A stretch of DNA of 40,562 nt from assembly GCA_029263335.1 (NCBI GenBank), contig JAJCXS010000097.1:1-40562 (forward strand), in the 5' to 3' direction. The notes beneath the pieces are model-generated. The model made no database searches, had not been told where the DNA came from, and saw nothing but the letters and a program-made list of their open reading frames with translations. The stretch comes from Acidobacteriota bacterium. GTDB taxonomy: Bacteria; Acidobacteriota; UBA890; WLXD01. Below, piece after piece: positions 24,565 to 33,511 of this stretch (its first letter is position 1; each line of letters opens with the position of its first letter). The translations under genes were made by a program, and so were the position numbers.

Positions 24565-26858
24565 GGTGCGAAGGCTACCGTACGCTGCACGACCGTGACG
24601 TCGAATCCGCGGCTCATGGTGTCGGCTGGCCGCGGCTCGAACCGCGACGGCAAGCCCGGACTCACCGTCCGCACGCGCAGAGTAACGACTTCCCCTGCGG
24701 GCACGGTCATCCGTAGCGTCATGCCCTCGGGCGGCGCGCCCATGAGGGTCAGCATTCGCGTCGGCCCCGGTGCGGTGCCGGCGCGAAGATCCATGGGCCA
24801 ACGCTCGTTCAAGATGAACCGCTCGATGGTCGCGCCTCCCGGCATCGCCTCGACGATCGTCTGGTAAGTCCCGGGCTGCACGTCAACACGCAGCTCCAGC
24901 ATCCGGCTCTCGTCCACTGTGACATCCGAGACCATGGTCACGAGAGGACCGGGCAACGCCTGCGCCTGAGCGCGGCGCAACAGAAAAGTGCGCGTGCCGA
25001 AGCCGAAGTTGGTGAGCTGTTCGCGCACCGGATCGTCACCTAGCGCCTGCATCGTCCAGTCGTCTACGCGGGGGTCCCGACTCGCCCAGTAGGCTTCCCC
25101 CGTATCGAGATCGGCAACGTAGGTAACCTGATTGGGCCGTTTCCGGACGACATCATATTCGGGGCTCACCGCGGCCCACGTCAGGCTGGCCACCGTGAGC
25201 AGCAGACAACCAGCGGGCACACGCCAGCCCCAGGCGCGCAGCATGGTCGCAACCTGCGGTGTGAGGAGAACAAGAACAAGTCCCAGCAACCCGACGCTCA
25301 CGGGCACGAAGCGCATGGTCATGGTGACCTCGAGCCACTCCACCCACGGCAACGCCAGCAACAAGGCGGGCGCGGCGGCGATCGCCAGGGCCAGCCCGCT
25401 CCACCAACGGCCGGACTCGCCTCGCAGTACCAGCAACAGCGCGACCACCCCGCCCAGTGAGGACCATGAGAACAGATAGCTCACCCCGGGTGCGTAGACG
25501 CCGCTGGCGACGCCCGCCAAAGACCACAGCACCAACGGCGCCGTCGCTAGCTCCGCGTTGGTCGCCCAGCGCCGAAACAGCCACGTTGTCGCCGTCATGA
25601 TCGTGGCGGCACCAGCGCAGAAGGCCAGCAGGTACGGCGTACTGTCGTAGAACAGACGATACGAGTCCCAAACCGCCGACTCGCTCACGAACTCCAGGCC
25701 GCTCCAGCCCATACGGGCCGCCAACACCGCGCCGCCAACGGCGATCGCCGCGCTCGCCAGGCCCAGCAGAACTCGCAGAGCACGCAGGCCGCCGCGCGCC
25801 AACTCGTACGCGACGAGACCGTTGACCAGTACCGCCACCAACAGCGCCAGCGGCAGAGCCCAGCTCGCGCGGTAGTGGGCGAACGCGAGAGAGCCGACGT
25901 TAAAATAGGTCCGCTCTGGCGCCTCGAGATCGCCCAGGTCGACATCGCCAAACGCCGCGGACAGTCCCAGCAGATAGGAGCCGTGGTGCTGCAAACTGGC
26001 CGGGCTCTGGGTCTCGATGTTGTCGAGCGGCGTGTGGTAGTGCGACAGGCCCCGCACATACCCGAAGTCCATGCCCGCGACGCCCGACCCTTTGAACACC
26101 GTCAGGTCGGTACCGTTCGGCAGCCGCTCGTAGACCTCCTGCATGACCGTATTAGCCATCGGATACGGTGCCGACGCGGCCAGCGCCGGGATCAGTTTCC
26201 CGTTGGGGCCGATCGTCTGGAACATGTAACTGGCTCCATACGAGCCGCGAGCTTCGACGTTCAGGACCAGGGCCACGTCGTCGAACCAGGGATGCTCGTC
26301 GACGAACGCCGCGGCACCGAGCAGGCCGGGCTCCTCTGCGTCGGTGATGAGAACGATCACATCGTTCTGCATCGCTCCGCGCTCCCCGAGCGCTCGCACC
26401 GTTTCCAGGATCGCGGCCACTCCGGCGCCATCGTCGCTTGCGCCAAACGAATCAACGACGGAATCGTAGTGGGCCAGCAGCAGAATCGCCCCGGTCGAGG
26501 CGGTCCCCGGAACGCGCGCCATGACGTTGTACACGTCGGCCGCGTAGTTCGTCGCAAAGGGCGAGATCGCCGTCGTGTGCTGCACCTGAGGTTGCAGCCC
26601 CATTCCCCGCAAGGCCTCGATCAAATAGGCCCGCACGTCGGCGTGAGCGACAGACCCCACCGGGTGCGGCGCGCGGGCAATCGCGGCCAGGTGCCCACGA
26701 GCACGCTCGGCGGAGAACTCGGTGGCCGCGGCGCTCGCGGAAACAGGCGCGGGGGCACGATCCGCCCGCATCCCGATGATCGCGAAAAAGACCATCGCGG
26801 CAACCAGCGACACCGCGACACTCCGTTCCATCGACCCAGCAACTATCGGCGCATCCAT
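24561..26858 (-). CDS. Multi-pass membrane M28 zinc aminopeptidase (ERMP1-like architecture)
   Basis: This 765-residue protein starts at 26858, five bases after GGGAG (an ATG at 26870 is the alternative). A signal-anchor helix (about residues 13-30) is followed by an M28 catalytic domain (about 50-335). Zinc-ligand motifs are LLAHYDSV (H130), ASDDGAG (D142) and LITDAEEPGLLG (catalytic/ligand Glu about 175-176), then a later LNVEARGSYG and LSHYHTPLDN. About eight transmembrane helices follow (about residues 355-590), then a soluble C-terminal tail of about 175 residues with beta strands. This peptidase-plus-membrane-domain layout resembles eukaryotic ERMP1/Fxna and yeast vacuolar Pff1. Likely a periplasmic-facing aminopeptidase. 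It is followed by a translationally coupled GNAT gene and is divergent from the penicillin acylase gene (165-bp gap). Confidence 0.91.
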   Translation of the reverse strand: MDAPIVAGSMERSVAVSLVAAMVFFAIIGMRADRAPAPVSASAAATEFSAERARGHLAAIARAPHPVGSVAHADVRAYLIEALRGMGLQPQVQHTTAISPFATNYAADVYNVMARVPGTASTGAILLLAHYDSVVDSFGASDDGAGVAAILETVRALGERGAMQNDVIVLITDAEEPGLLGAAAFVDEHPWFDDVALVLNVEARGSYGASYMFQTIGPNGKLIPALAASAPYPMANTVMQEVYERLPNGTDLTVFKGSGVAGMDFGYVRGLSHYHTPLDNIETQSPASLQHHGSYLLGLSAAFGDVDLGDLEAPERTYFNVGSLAFAHYRASWALPLALLVAVLVNGLVAYELARGGLRALRVLLGLASAAIAVGGAVLAARMGWSGLEFVSESAVWDSYRLFYDSTPYLLAFCAGAATIMTATTWLFRRWATNAELATAPLVLWSLAGVASGVYAPGVSYLFSWSSLGGVVALLLVLRGESGRWWSGLALAIAAAPALLLALPWVEWLEVTMTMRFVPVSVGLLGLVLVLLTPQVATMLRAWGWRVPAGCLLLTVASLTWAAVSPEYDVVRKRPNQVTYVADLDTGEAYWASRDPRVDDWTMQALGDDPVREQLTNFGFGTRTFLLRRAQAQALPGPLVTMVSDVTVDESRMLELRVDVQPGTYQTIVEAMPGGATIERFILNERWPMDLRAGTAPGPTRMLTLMGAPPEGMTLRMTVPAGEVVTLRVRTVSPGLPSRFEPRPADTMSRGFDVTVVQRTVAFAP

Positions 26859-27023
26859 ACCGGCTCCCATGACTCGCTCACGTCAAGACGAACGACCGTC
26901 CAAGGCGAGGTTCCGCAGACTTTCTCGGCGGGCTGTCAGACGGTACCGCGCCAGCGTAGTCTTTGGGACCGCGCCGGTATGATCGCCTTGCCCACCTGCT
27001 CTCTCTAGCTCAGGTAAGTCCAG

Positions 27024-29240
27024 ATGAAGAGACTACTTCTTGCCCTCGTCCTGGTATCAACGTGCGTTGGCTGCGCTGCCCCACCAGCGGCTAATCCAGA
27101 GGCCCAGGCATGGGAGGAGCGCGCAGCGGGAGTCACGATCGTACGCGACGACTGGGGCATTCCCCATGTCTACGGCGCCACCGACGCCGATGCCGTGTTC
27201 GGCATGATCTATGCCCAGGCCGAGGACGACTTCAACCGCATCGAGGTGAACTTCCTCAATGCCATGGGACGGCTGGCGGAAGCCGAGGGTGAGGCTGAGA
27301 TCTATCGCGACCTGCGCATGAAGCTCTTCATCGATCCTGAGCAGATGCGGGCGCTATACCAGGACAGCCCCGAGTGGCTCAGAGCTCTCATGGACGCCTG
27401 GGCAGACGGGCTCAACTACTTCCTGCACACCCACCCAGAGGTCCTGCCCCGCGTCATCACACGTTTCGAACCCTGGATGGCACTGACCTTCAGCGAGGGC
27501 AGCATCGGCGGCGACATCGAGCGCGTCTCGTTGTCCAATCTCGAGACTTTCTACGGGGCAGGCGAGACGGATCTGGCGCACCTCGCGGACCCGGCCCCTC
27601 ACGATTCAGACACGGCGCGCGCCGCGCTCCACCCCGACCTCGCCGAGCCGAGCGGATCGAACGGATTCGCCATCGCGCCCGCCAACACCGCCGGCGGCAA
27701 CGCGCTGCTGCTGATCAACCCGCACACGTCGTTCTACTTCCGCTCCGAACTCCATATGGTCAGCGAGGAAGGCCTCAACGCGTACGGGGCCGTCACCTGG
27801 GGGCAATTCTTCGTCTACCAGGGGTTCAACGAAACTGCCGGCTGGATGCATACGTCCACGGGGGCGGACGCTATCGACGAGTACTACTACGACGTTGACG
27901 CGCGCGACGACGGCATCTACTACCCCTACGGCGAGGAGGAACGCCGGCTTGAGGAATCTGTGATTGCGGTGCCCTACCGCGACGGCGATCAGATGCTCGA
28001 ACGCGAGTTCACGATCTACCGCAGCCACCACGGTCCGATCATCCGCGGCGAGGGTGACCGTTGGACTTCCGTCAAGCTCATGGAGGAACCGGTCAAGGCC
28101 CTCACGCAGTCCTACACTCGTACCAAGGCAGCCAACTACGACCAGTTCAAGCAGACGATGGAACTGCACACGAACTCGTCCAACAACACGGTGTTCGCCG
28201 ACGCCGATGGCAACATCGCGTACTTCCACGCCAACTTCGTGCCGCTTCGAGACGACCGTTTCGACTGGTCCGCACCGGTGACAGGCATGGACCCGGCCAC
28301 CGAGTGGCAGGGCCTCCTGTCGGTCGACGACTCCCCTAACGGGCTCAACCCACCCGGCGGCTGGATCCAGAACACCAACAACTGGCCGTACTCGATGAGC
28401 GGTCCGAGCAGCCCGCGACAGGCTGACTATGCTCCCTACGTGGACCGATACGGCGAGAACCCTCGCGGCCTGCACGCCATCCGCGTTCTCGATGGCGTCA
28501 CCGATTTCACCCTCGAGAGCCTGCGCGACGCCGCCTATGACAGCTACCTGATCGCCTTCGAGACGCTACTGCCGGCATTGCTGAACTCCTACGACGCGAC
28601 GCCCGATTCCGAGCCCCTCAAAGGCAGCCTCGCCGAGCAGATCGAGATTCTGCGCGACTGGGACTACCGCTTTGCGGTGGATTCGGTGCCAACCGCACTG
28701 GCCGTCTTCTGGGGTCGCAACCTGATGGCGAGCGCCGCCCCCCAGGCGCGCGCTTCGGGAGTCTCGGTGTACGACTACATGGCCAATGAGTCGACTCCCC
28801 AGCAGCACCTGGCGTCGCTGGCGGCGGCGTCGGAGAAGCTGGTCGAGGATTTTGGTGACTGGCGGACGCCCTGGGGCGAGATCAATCGCTTTCAACGCCT
28901 GACCGGAGATATCGTGCAGCCGTTCGATGACGCCTCCCGCAGCATCCCGGTGAGCTTCACCTCGGCGCGCTGGGGGTCGCTCGCGGCGTACGGCCAGCGC
29001 ACCTTCAACGACACCAAGAAGATCTACGGCACGCGCGGCAACAGCTTCGTCGCAGTGATCGAGTTCGGCGAACGTCTGCGTGCCCTGGCGGTGACGGCCG
29101 GCGGCCTCAGTAGCAACCCTGCCTCGCCGCACTTCAATGACCAGGCCGAACGCTACTCAACCGGCGACCTGCGCCCGGTGCACTTCTACCGCGAGGATGT
29201 AGACGCCGCCGCAGAACACAGCTACCACCCCGGTCAGTAG
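27024..29240 (+). CDS. Penicillin acylase-family Ntn hydrolase, probable lipoprotein
   Basis: This 738-residue precursor is expected to hydrolyse an amide bond of an acylated substrate (beta-lactam side chain, acyl-homoserine lactone, acyl-peptide or similar) and to self-cleave into alpha and beta chains. The N-terminal signal MKRLLLALVLVSTCVGCAAPP contains two Cys in a lipoprotein-like context, although the lipobox is not ideal. The alpha region opens with VTIVRDDWGIPHVYGATDADAVFGMIYAQAEDDF, a family hallmark. The beta chain should start at Ser212 in PSGSNGFAIAP, the Ntn nucleophile followed by Asn as usual. Asn/Thr-rich segments further on (NNTVFADADGNIAY, NNWPYSM) fit the family. A start with AGGTAAG upstream and a 5-bp gap to the sulfotransferase suggest it heads a four-gene cassette. 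Confidence 0.93.
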   Translation: MKRLLLALVLVSTCVGCAAPPAANPEAQAWEERAAGVTIVRDDWGIPHVYGATDADAVFGMIYAQAEDDFNRIEVNFLNAMGRLAEAEGEAEIYRDLRMKLFIDPEQMRALYQDSPEWLRALMDAWADGLNYFLHTHPEVLPRVITRFEPWMALTFSEGSIGGDIERVSLSNLETFYGAGETDLAHLADPAPHDSDTARAALHPDLAEPSGSNGFAIAPANTAGGNALLLINPHTSFYFRSELHMVSEEGLNAYGAVTWGQFFVYQGFNETAGWMHTSTGADAIDEYYYDVDARDDGIYYPYGEEERRLEESVIAVPYRDGDQMLEREFTIYRSHHGPIIRGEGDRWTSVKLMEEPVKALTQSYTRTKAANYDQFKQTMELHTNSSNNTVFADADGNIAYFHANFVPLRDDRFDWSAPVTGMDPATEWQGLLSVDDSPNGLNPPGGWIQNTNNWPYSMSGPSSPRQADYAPYVDRYGENPRGLHAIRVLDGVTDFTLESLRDAAYDSYLIAFETLLPALLNSYDATPDSEPLKGSLAEQIEILRDWDYRFAVDSVPTALAVFWGRNLMASAAPQARASGVSVYDYMANESTPQQHLASLAAASEKLVEDFGDWRTPWGEINRFQRLTGDIVQPFDDASRSIPVSFTSARWGSLAAYGQRTFNDTKKIYGTRGNSFVAVIEFGERLRALAVTAGGLSSNPASPHFNDQAERYSTGDLRPVHFYREDVDAAAEHSYHPGQ

Positions 29241-29245
29241 CCAAG

Positions 29246-30070
29246 ATGGACGCGGTGATGATCTGTGGAGCCGGACACTCCGGATCCACCCTGCTGGGGC
29301 TGCTCCTCGACAGCCACTCGCGGTGTTTCTACATGGGCGAGGGCGGCAAGGTCCGCTACCTCGGCGACGAGCGTAAGGCCCTGCGCAAACGCGCCTGCAA
29401 GATCTGCGGCGATCGTTGCGAGGTCTGGTCACGCTTCCAATGGAACGAAGCCAACGCGCTGTATCCGCAGGTGGCCGACCATGTCGGGGCATCGGTGATC
29501 GTCGACTCGACTAAGAACGTGGCCTGGCTTCGCGAGCGAATCGACGAAGCGCAGCGCGCCGGTGTAACTCTCCACCTGTTGATGCTGTTGCGCGACGGGC
29601 GCGCGGTCATGAACTCGCGCTTTCGCAAGTACCCCGAGCGCGATGCAGAAACCCAGATCCGCGCGTGGATGACACAGATCGAGGCCACACGATCTCTCTT
29701 CGACACGTTCACGGGCAACAAGTCGCTCATTCGCTACGAGCAACTCGCGACTCAGCCCGAGAACGTGATGACCCAGCTGTGCCGCTCGCTAGGACTCCGA
29801 TTCGAACCCGCCATGATTTGCTTCGACCAGTTCGCGCACCACCCGCTGGGTGGCAACAACGGCACCCAGTACCTGGCGACGCGGGCCCGTGACGGGCGGC
29901 CGGGCGGCACCACGGTGTCGGTCGGCGAGCGGTCCCGCGGGTACTATCAGCGGCATCCTGCCGGGATTCAGCTGGATCTACGGTGGCAACAAGAGCTGGA
30001 CGAAGAGCACCGTGCGCTGTTTGATCGCGTGGCGGGCGATTTCAATGAACCCATCGCCTGGGAGGGCTAG
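29246..30070 (+). CDS. PAPS-dependent sulfotransferase with a CxxC-x3-C cluster
   Basis: This 274-residue cytoplasmic sulfotransferase begins 5 bp after the penicillin acylase stop. The 5'-phosphosulfate-binding loop is at the N-terminus (ICGAGHSGSTLLGLLLDSH, about residues 6-24), and the 3'-phosphate-binding motif is LLRDGRAVMNSRFRKYP (about residues 113-129). It also contains CKICGDRCEVW (about 51-61), a zinc-ribbon-like knuckle not normally needed for sulfotransferase activity. The C-terminal GGTTVSVGERSRGYYQRHP is rich in basic residues. It would transfer sulfate from PAPS to a hydroxyl or amine on a metabolite, lipid or glycan. It overlaps the following GTG start by one base. The acceptor is unknown; the domain call is firm. 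Confidence 0.9.
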   Translation: MDAVMICGAGHSGSTLLGLLLDSHSRCFYMGEGGKVRYLGDERKALRKRACKICGDRCEVWSRFQWNEANALYPQVADHVGASVIVDSTKNVAWLRERIDEAQRAGVTLHLLMLLRDGRAVMNSRFRKYPERDAETQIRAWMTQIEATRSLFDTFTGNKSLIRYEQLATQPENVMTQLCRSLGLRFEPAMICFDQFAHHPLGGNNGTQYLATRARDGRPGGTTVSVGERSRGYYQRHPAGIQLDLRWQQELDEEHRALFDRVAGDFNEPIAWEG

Positions 30071-31488
30071 TGGCGAAGGTAGACCTCGTATTCCGGCAGG
30101 TGGATGAGCGCACGCGCCAAGTGGCGCTCGACCTCGCGATCCGTCGTATACGGCCAGACGACGTTCACGTGATCGACGACGTTCGCCCATTCACCGAGTG
30201 CATCCGGCAGATGCTCCGCATTGAGCATCAATGCGACTACGTCGTTTATGTCGATGCCGACTGCCTGATTCTCGAGGACCTGCGGGAGTTCATCGACAAC
30301 TGCCAGGCCGCCTACGTCGACTCGTACGTGAGCGACAGGTTTCGGGGGCGCGTCCATTGCGGCGTGCACATCACACGCGCCGATCTAGTGCGCCGGATGG
30401 CGGAGGTCGAAGTTCCTCCCGACGACCTGAAGTTCGTGCTGCGACCGGAGTCGCGAGTTCGTAACCTGGCGATGAAACCGCTGCGCATGAGCAAGCAGTT
30501 CCGCAACTTCGACATCCTTCACGATCACTTCCAGTTCTATCGACACATTTTCATGAAGTACGCGCTGCGCGAGCTTCGCAGTCGTACGCCAAAGCAGCTG
30601 AAGCGATTGAGCGCCGCCGCTCGCCAGTGGCCGGAAATAGAAGGTGAGGCTGCCGACTTCGTCGTGGCGCGTCACGCACTGGAGTACGCACGCGAGCATG
30701 TTCCCAAGACCGCCGGCGCAAGCGAGACCCACAGCTTCATCGAGTCGCTACCACAGCGTGCCGCGACGGAGATAGAGCATCTCGGACTTCGCGAGAAGGA
30801 GCCCTTCACCGAGGCCGCGCTCGATTCCTGGCTCGGCAACAACGCGGATCGCGTGTGCTACGGGGGCAGCAAGGCCAAACCGAAGATCTTCGGTATCGGG
30901 ATGAGCCGAACGGGGACACGCAGCCTGACCGCAGCCCTCCAGGTCCTGGGCTTTGACACCGTGCACTACCCGATCGACGAGGATACGTTCGGCGAGCTGG
31001 CCCATGGGCAATACGACCTGACCATCCTCAAGAACCACGATGGGCTCACGGACATCACGACCGTCCCCTATTACCAGCAGTTCGACCGGGCCTACCCGCA
31101 CAGCAAGTTCATCCTCACCGTTCGTGACCGCGAGTCCTGGCTGCGATCGTGCCAGACACATTGGTTCAATCGGCCGGCACTGAAAGCCGGCGTGGACTAC
31201 GAACAACAGGTGCACTTCAACATGCGCCAACTGCTCCGCGCCGCTGTCTACGGCTGCTACAACTTCGTGCCGGAACGGTTCAGTTGGGCCTACGACCAGC
31301 ACGTGCGCAACGTGCTCGAGTACTTCAAGGACCGCCCGGACGACCTGCTCGTTCTAGATATCTGCGGTGGCGAGGGGTTCGAGAAGCTGGCGCCGTTTCT
31401 TGATCGACCCGTTCCGACCGAGCCGGTGCCGCACAAGGGGGCGGTACTCTCCAAGAAAATGGCGGCAGCAAGAGCGTCCGCCACGTAG
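30070..31488 (+). CDS. Fusion: glycosyltransferase-like (DxD) domain plus sulfotransferase domain
   Basis: This 472-residue protein starts with GTG at 30070, sharing one base with the preceding TAG (TAGTG). The N-terminal half (about 1-175) contains YVVYVDADCLILEDL with a D62-x-D64 motif (D-x-D as in GT-A metal sites), then GRVHCGVHITR; it resembles a small GT-A transferase core but is short, so this half is tentative. Residues about 180-265 are helical linker. The C-terminal half (about 270-455) is a clear sulfotransferase-like P-loop fold: KIFGIGMSRTGTRSLTAALQVLGF (5'-PSB, about 273-290) and ILTVRDRESWLRSCQTHW (3'-PB, about 349-365), then LVLDICGGEGFEKLAPFL. It could link a sugar and then sulfate it, or act on an anchored intermediate. 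The fusion, rather than either half, is the unusual point. Confidence 0.78.
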   Translation: MAKVDLVFRQVDERTRQVALDLAIRRIRPDDVHVIDDVRPFTECIRQMLRIEHQCDYVVYVDADCLILEDLREFIDNCQAAYVDSYVSDRFRGRVHCGVHITRADLVRRMAEVEVPPDDLKFVLRPESRVRNLAMKPLRMSKQFRNFDILHDHFQFYRHIFMKYALRELRSRTPKQLKRLSAAARQWPEIEGEAADFVVARHALEYAREHVPKTAGASETHSFIESLPQRAATEIEHLGLREKEPFTEAALDSWLGNNADRVCYGGSKAKPKIFGIGMSRTGTRSLTAALQVLGFDTVHYPIDEDTFGELAHGQYDLTILKNHDGLTDITTVPYYQQFDRAYPHSKFILTVRDRESWLRSCQTHWFNRPALKAGVDYEQQVHFNMRQLLRAAVYGCYNFVPERFSWAYDQHVRNVLEYFKDRPDDLLVLDICGGEGFEKLAPFLDRPVPTEPVPHKGAVLSKKMAAARASAT

Positions 31489-31530
31489 CGAGGCGAGGCG
31501 GTGGCACCGTGCCGCCCCGGGGGCTTGGAC

Positions 31531-33360
31531 ATGAGCACGGCAGGGACAGACCGGCGCGGCGTCGACACGCCCACCCTGCGTCAGGTTTTGCGGTTTGGCG
31601 CCAAGACGCTGCAACTAGTCTGGGGCACCAACCGTCGCCTCACCGCGGCCGTAGGCATCATTACGCTAGCGGTCGCTCTGCTGCCAGCTCTGGCTACCTA
31701 CCTGAGCAAGTTGATCGTCGACGGCGTGCTCGATGCGGTCGCGAGCGGCCTCCCTGCAGACCGCACGGCCGTGATCATGTGGGTGGCTGCCGAGGCCGTC
31801 GTGCTGACCTCTCTACTAGGGTCACGGCGCGTACTGCGGCTGACCAAGAGCCTCCTGCACGCCGAGCTGGGCTATGGCGTGAGTCGCGCCATCCTCGATA
31901 AGTCGCTGGCATTGGAACTCCACCAGCTCGAGGACCCCGCGATTCAACAGAAGATCCTGTTGGCTCGACAGCACGCGACGAGCCGACCGTTCGGGTTGGT
32001 GAACCGTCTGTTTGAACAACTCCAGTATTCGCTGACCCTCGTCGCGTTCGGGGCCCTGTTGTGGACTTTTTCGCCGCTCGCCGTACTCCTGGTCATCGTC
32101 GGCGGGCTGCCGCTCTTTGTCGGTGAGGTGCGATTCTCCGGTCGCGTGTTCCGCTTCTACACCGGGCGAACACCAGAGATGCGCGAGCGCTCGTACCTCG
32201 AGAGCCTCATGACGAGCGACGCGGCCGCTGTCGAACGCCTGCACTACGGAGCTGGCCCAGAGATCCGTCGCCGATACACCGCGCTGTTCGGCAAGCTGTA
32301 CGACGAGGATCGCCGGCTGCAGACGCGTCGCGCCGGAGCAGCACTCGGCCTCAGCACGCTCTCGTCGGTCGTCTTCTTCGCGACCAAGGCATGGATCGTC
32401 TGGGAGGCCATGCTGGCCGCGATCACACTCGGCCAGATGACGATGTTCGTCGGCCTCGTGAAGCAGGGGCAAGGGGCCGTCACCTCGCTGCTCACCTCGG
32501 CGGGCGGCATGTACGAAGACCTCCTGTACGTGTCGAATCTGTACGAGTTCCTGGAGATTCCGGAAAGCCGTCGACCGGGTACCTCCACCCAAGGCACGGG
32601 CCCTGGCGACGGCATTCGGCTGGAGGGCGTTTCCTTCACCTATCCCGCCGGCAGCCGGCCGGCGCTGGACGACGTGACGCTGCACATCGCTCCCGGTTCG
32701 AGCATCGGGATTGTCGGTGCGAACGGCTCGGGCAAGACGACACTGGTCAGACTGGTCGCTGGTCTGTACCGGCCGGATAGCGGCCGAATCCTCCTGGACG
32801 GCCTCGACATCGAGCAATGGGACCGTGGTGCCCTGCGCGCGCGGATGGCGGTGATGTTCCAACCGTTCACGCGCTACAAGATGACCGCGGGAGAGAACGT
32901 CGCCATGGGTGACGGATTACGAGACTCCGACGAAAGTCGCCTGTGGCGAGCGGCCGAGCATGGCCTTGCTGCCGACCTCATCCGCGAACTCCCCGCCGGC
33001 CTTGGCACCCGCCTGTCGCGTCGCTTCCTGGATGGACGTGAGCTCTCCGGCGGGCAATGGCAACGGCTCGCGCTCGCCCGCACGTTCATGCGCGAAGGCA
33101 GCGACATCCTCATCCTCGACGAACCCACCTCCGCCATGGATGCGGCGGCCGAGGCCGAACTCATGGCAGCAACTCGAAAGGCGTCGCCCGCACAGACCAC
33201 GATCCTCATCAGCCATCGCCTCGCCAACCTACGCCAGGCCGATCGGATCCTCGTTCTCGAGCAAGGTCGCGTTGTCGAGCAGGGCTCGCACGACGAACTG
33301 GTCGACTCCCGCGGAGCCTATCAACGGCTGTTCGCGCTGCAGGCCGAGCCGTACCAGTAG
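31531..33360 (+). CDS. ABC exporter (fused membrane and ATPase domains)
   Basis: This 609-residue half-transporter starts at ATG 31531 (a GTG at 31501 in the same frame is also possible). Residues about 20-310 form the six-helix exporter domain (AVGIITLAVALLPALATYLSKLIVDGVL, AVIMWVAAEAVVLTSLL, LTLVAFGALLWTFSPLAVLLVIVGGLPLFV). The nucleotide-binding domain (about 365-605) has Walker A GANGSGKTT (about 396-404), signature ELSGGQWQRLALARTFM (about 503-519), Walker B DILILDEPTSAMD, and H-loop ISHRLANL. No peptidase or toxin-exporter leader-cleavage domain is present. It lies 42 bp (13 bp from the GTG) after the fusion sulfotransferase gene and is probably co-transcribed, so it may export the sulfated product or a lipid-linked intermediate. 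The substrate is unknown. Confidence 0.94.
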   Translation: MSTAGTDRRGVDTPTLRQVLRFGAKTLQLVWGTNRRLTAAVGIITLAVALLPALATYLSKLIVDGVLDAVASGLPADRTAVIMWVAAEAVVLTSLLGSRRVLRLTKSLLHAELGYGVSRAILDKSLALELHQLEDPAIQQKILLARQHATSRPFGLVNRLFEQLQYSLTLVAFGALLWTFSPLAVLLVIVGGLPLFVGEVRFSGRVFRFYTGRTPEMRERSYLESLMTSDAAAVERLHYGAGPEIRRRYTALFGKLYDEDRRLQTRRAGAALGLSTLSSVVFFATKAWIVWEAMLAAITLGQMTMFVGLVKQGQGAVTSLLTSAGGMYEDLLYVSNLYEFLEIPESRRPGTSTQGTGPGDGIRLEGVSFTYPAGSRPALDDVTLHIAPGSSIGIVGANGSGKTTLVRLVAGLYRPDSGRILLDGLDIEQWDRGALRARMAVMFQPFTRYKMTAGENVAMGDGLRDSDESRLWRAAEHGLAADLIRELPAGLGTRLSRRFLDGRELSGGQWQRLALARTFMREGSDILILDEPTSAMDAAAEAELMAATRKASPAQTTILISHRLANLRQADRILVLEQGRVVEQGSHDELVDSRGAYQRLFALQAEPYQ

Positions 33361-33427
33361 ATCGGCCGCCCAGGAAGCCGTCCCACAGCTCGCCTCTGGC
33401 CTAGATAACCGCTGTGCGGAATAGGCT

Positions 33428-33455
33428 TTGGGCCGGGCACCTGACTCGCTATTCT
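33428..33455 (+). promoter_or_regulatory. Weak promoter candidate upstream of the hybrid kinase
   Basis: TTGGGC (33428-33433) and TATTCT (33450-33455) are separated by 16 bases, 3 of 6 and 4 of 6 matches to sigma-70 hexamers. It sits in the only sizeable gap (151 bp) between the ABC exporter and the kinase, about 56 bases before the kinase ATG. No terminator was recognised in the gap, so read-through from the cassette is also possible. Confidence 0.25.
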
Positions 33456-33511
33456 CGGAGAAAGGAGCGCGAGGGCCGGCTAATTAGGGGTGTTCGGGGG
33501 AACTCACATAC

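Noticed and set aside
31822-32862. Minus-strand open frame of 346 codons
   Set aside because: Antisense of the ABC exporter, which has all transporter motifs.
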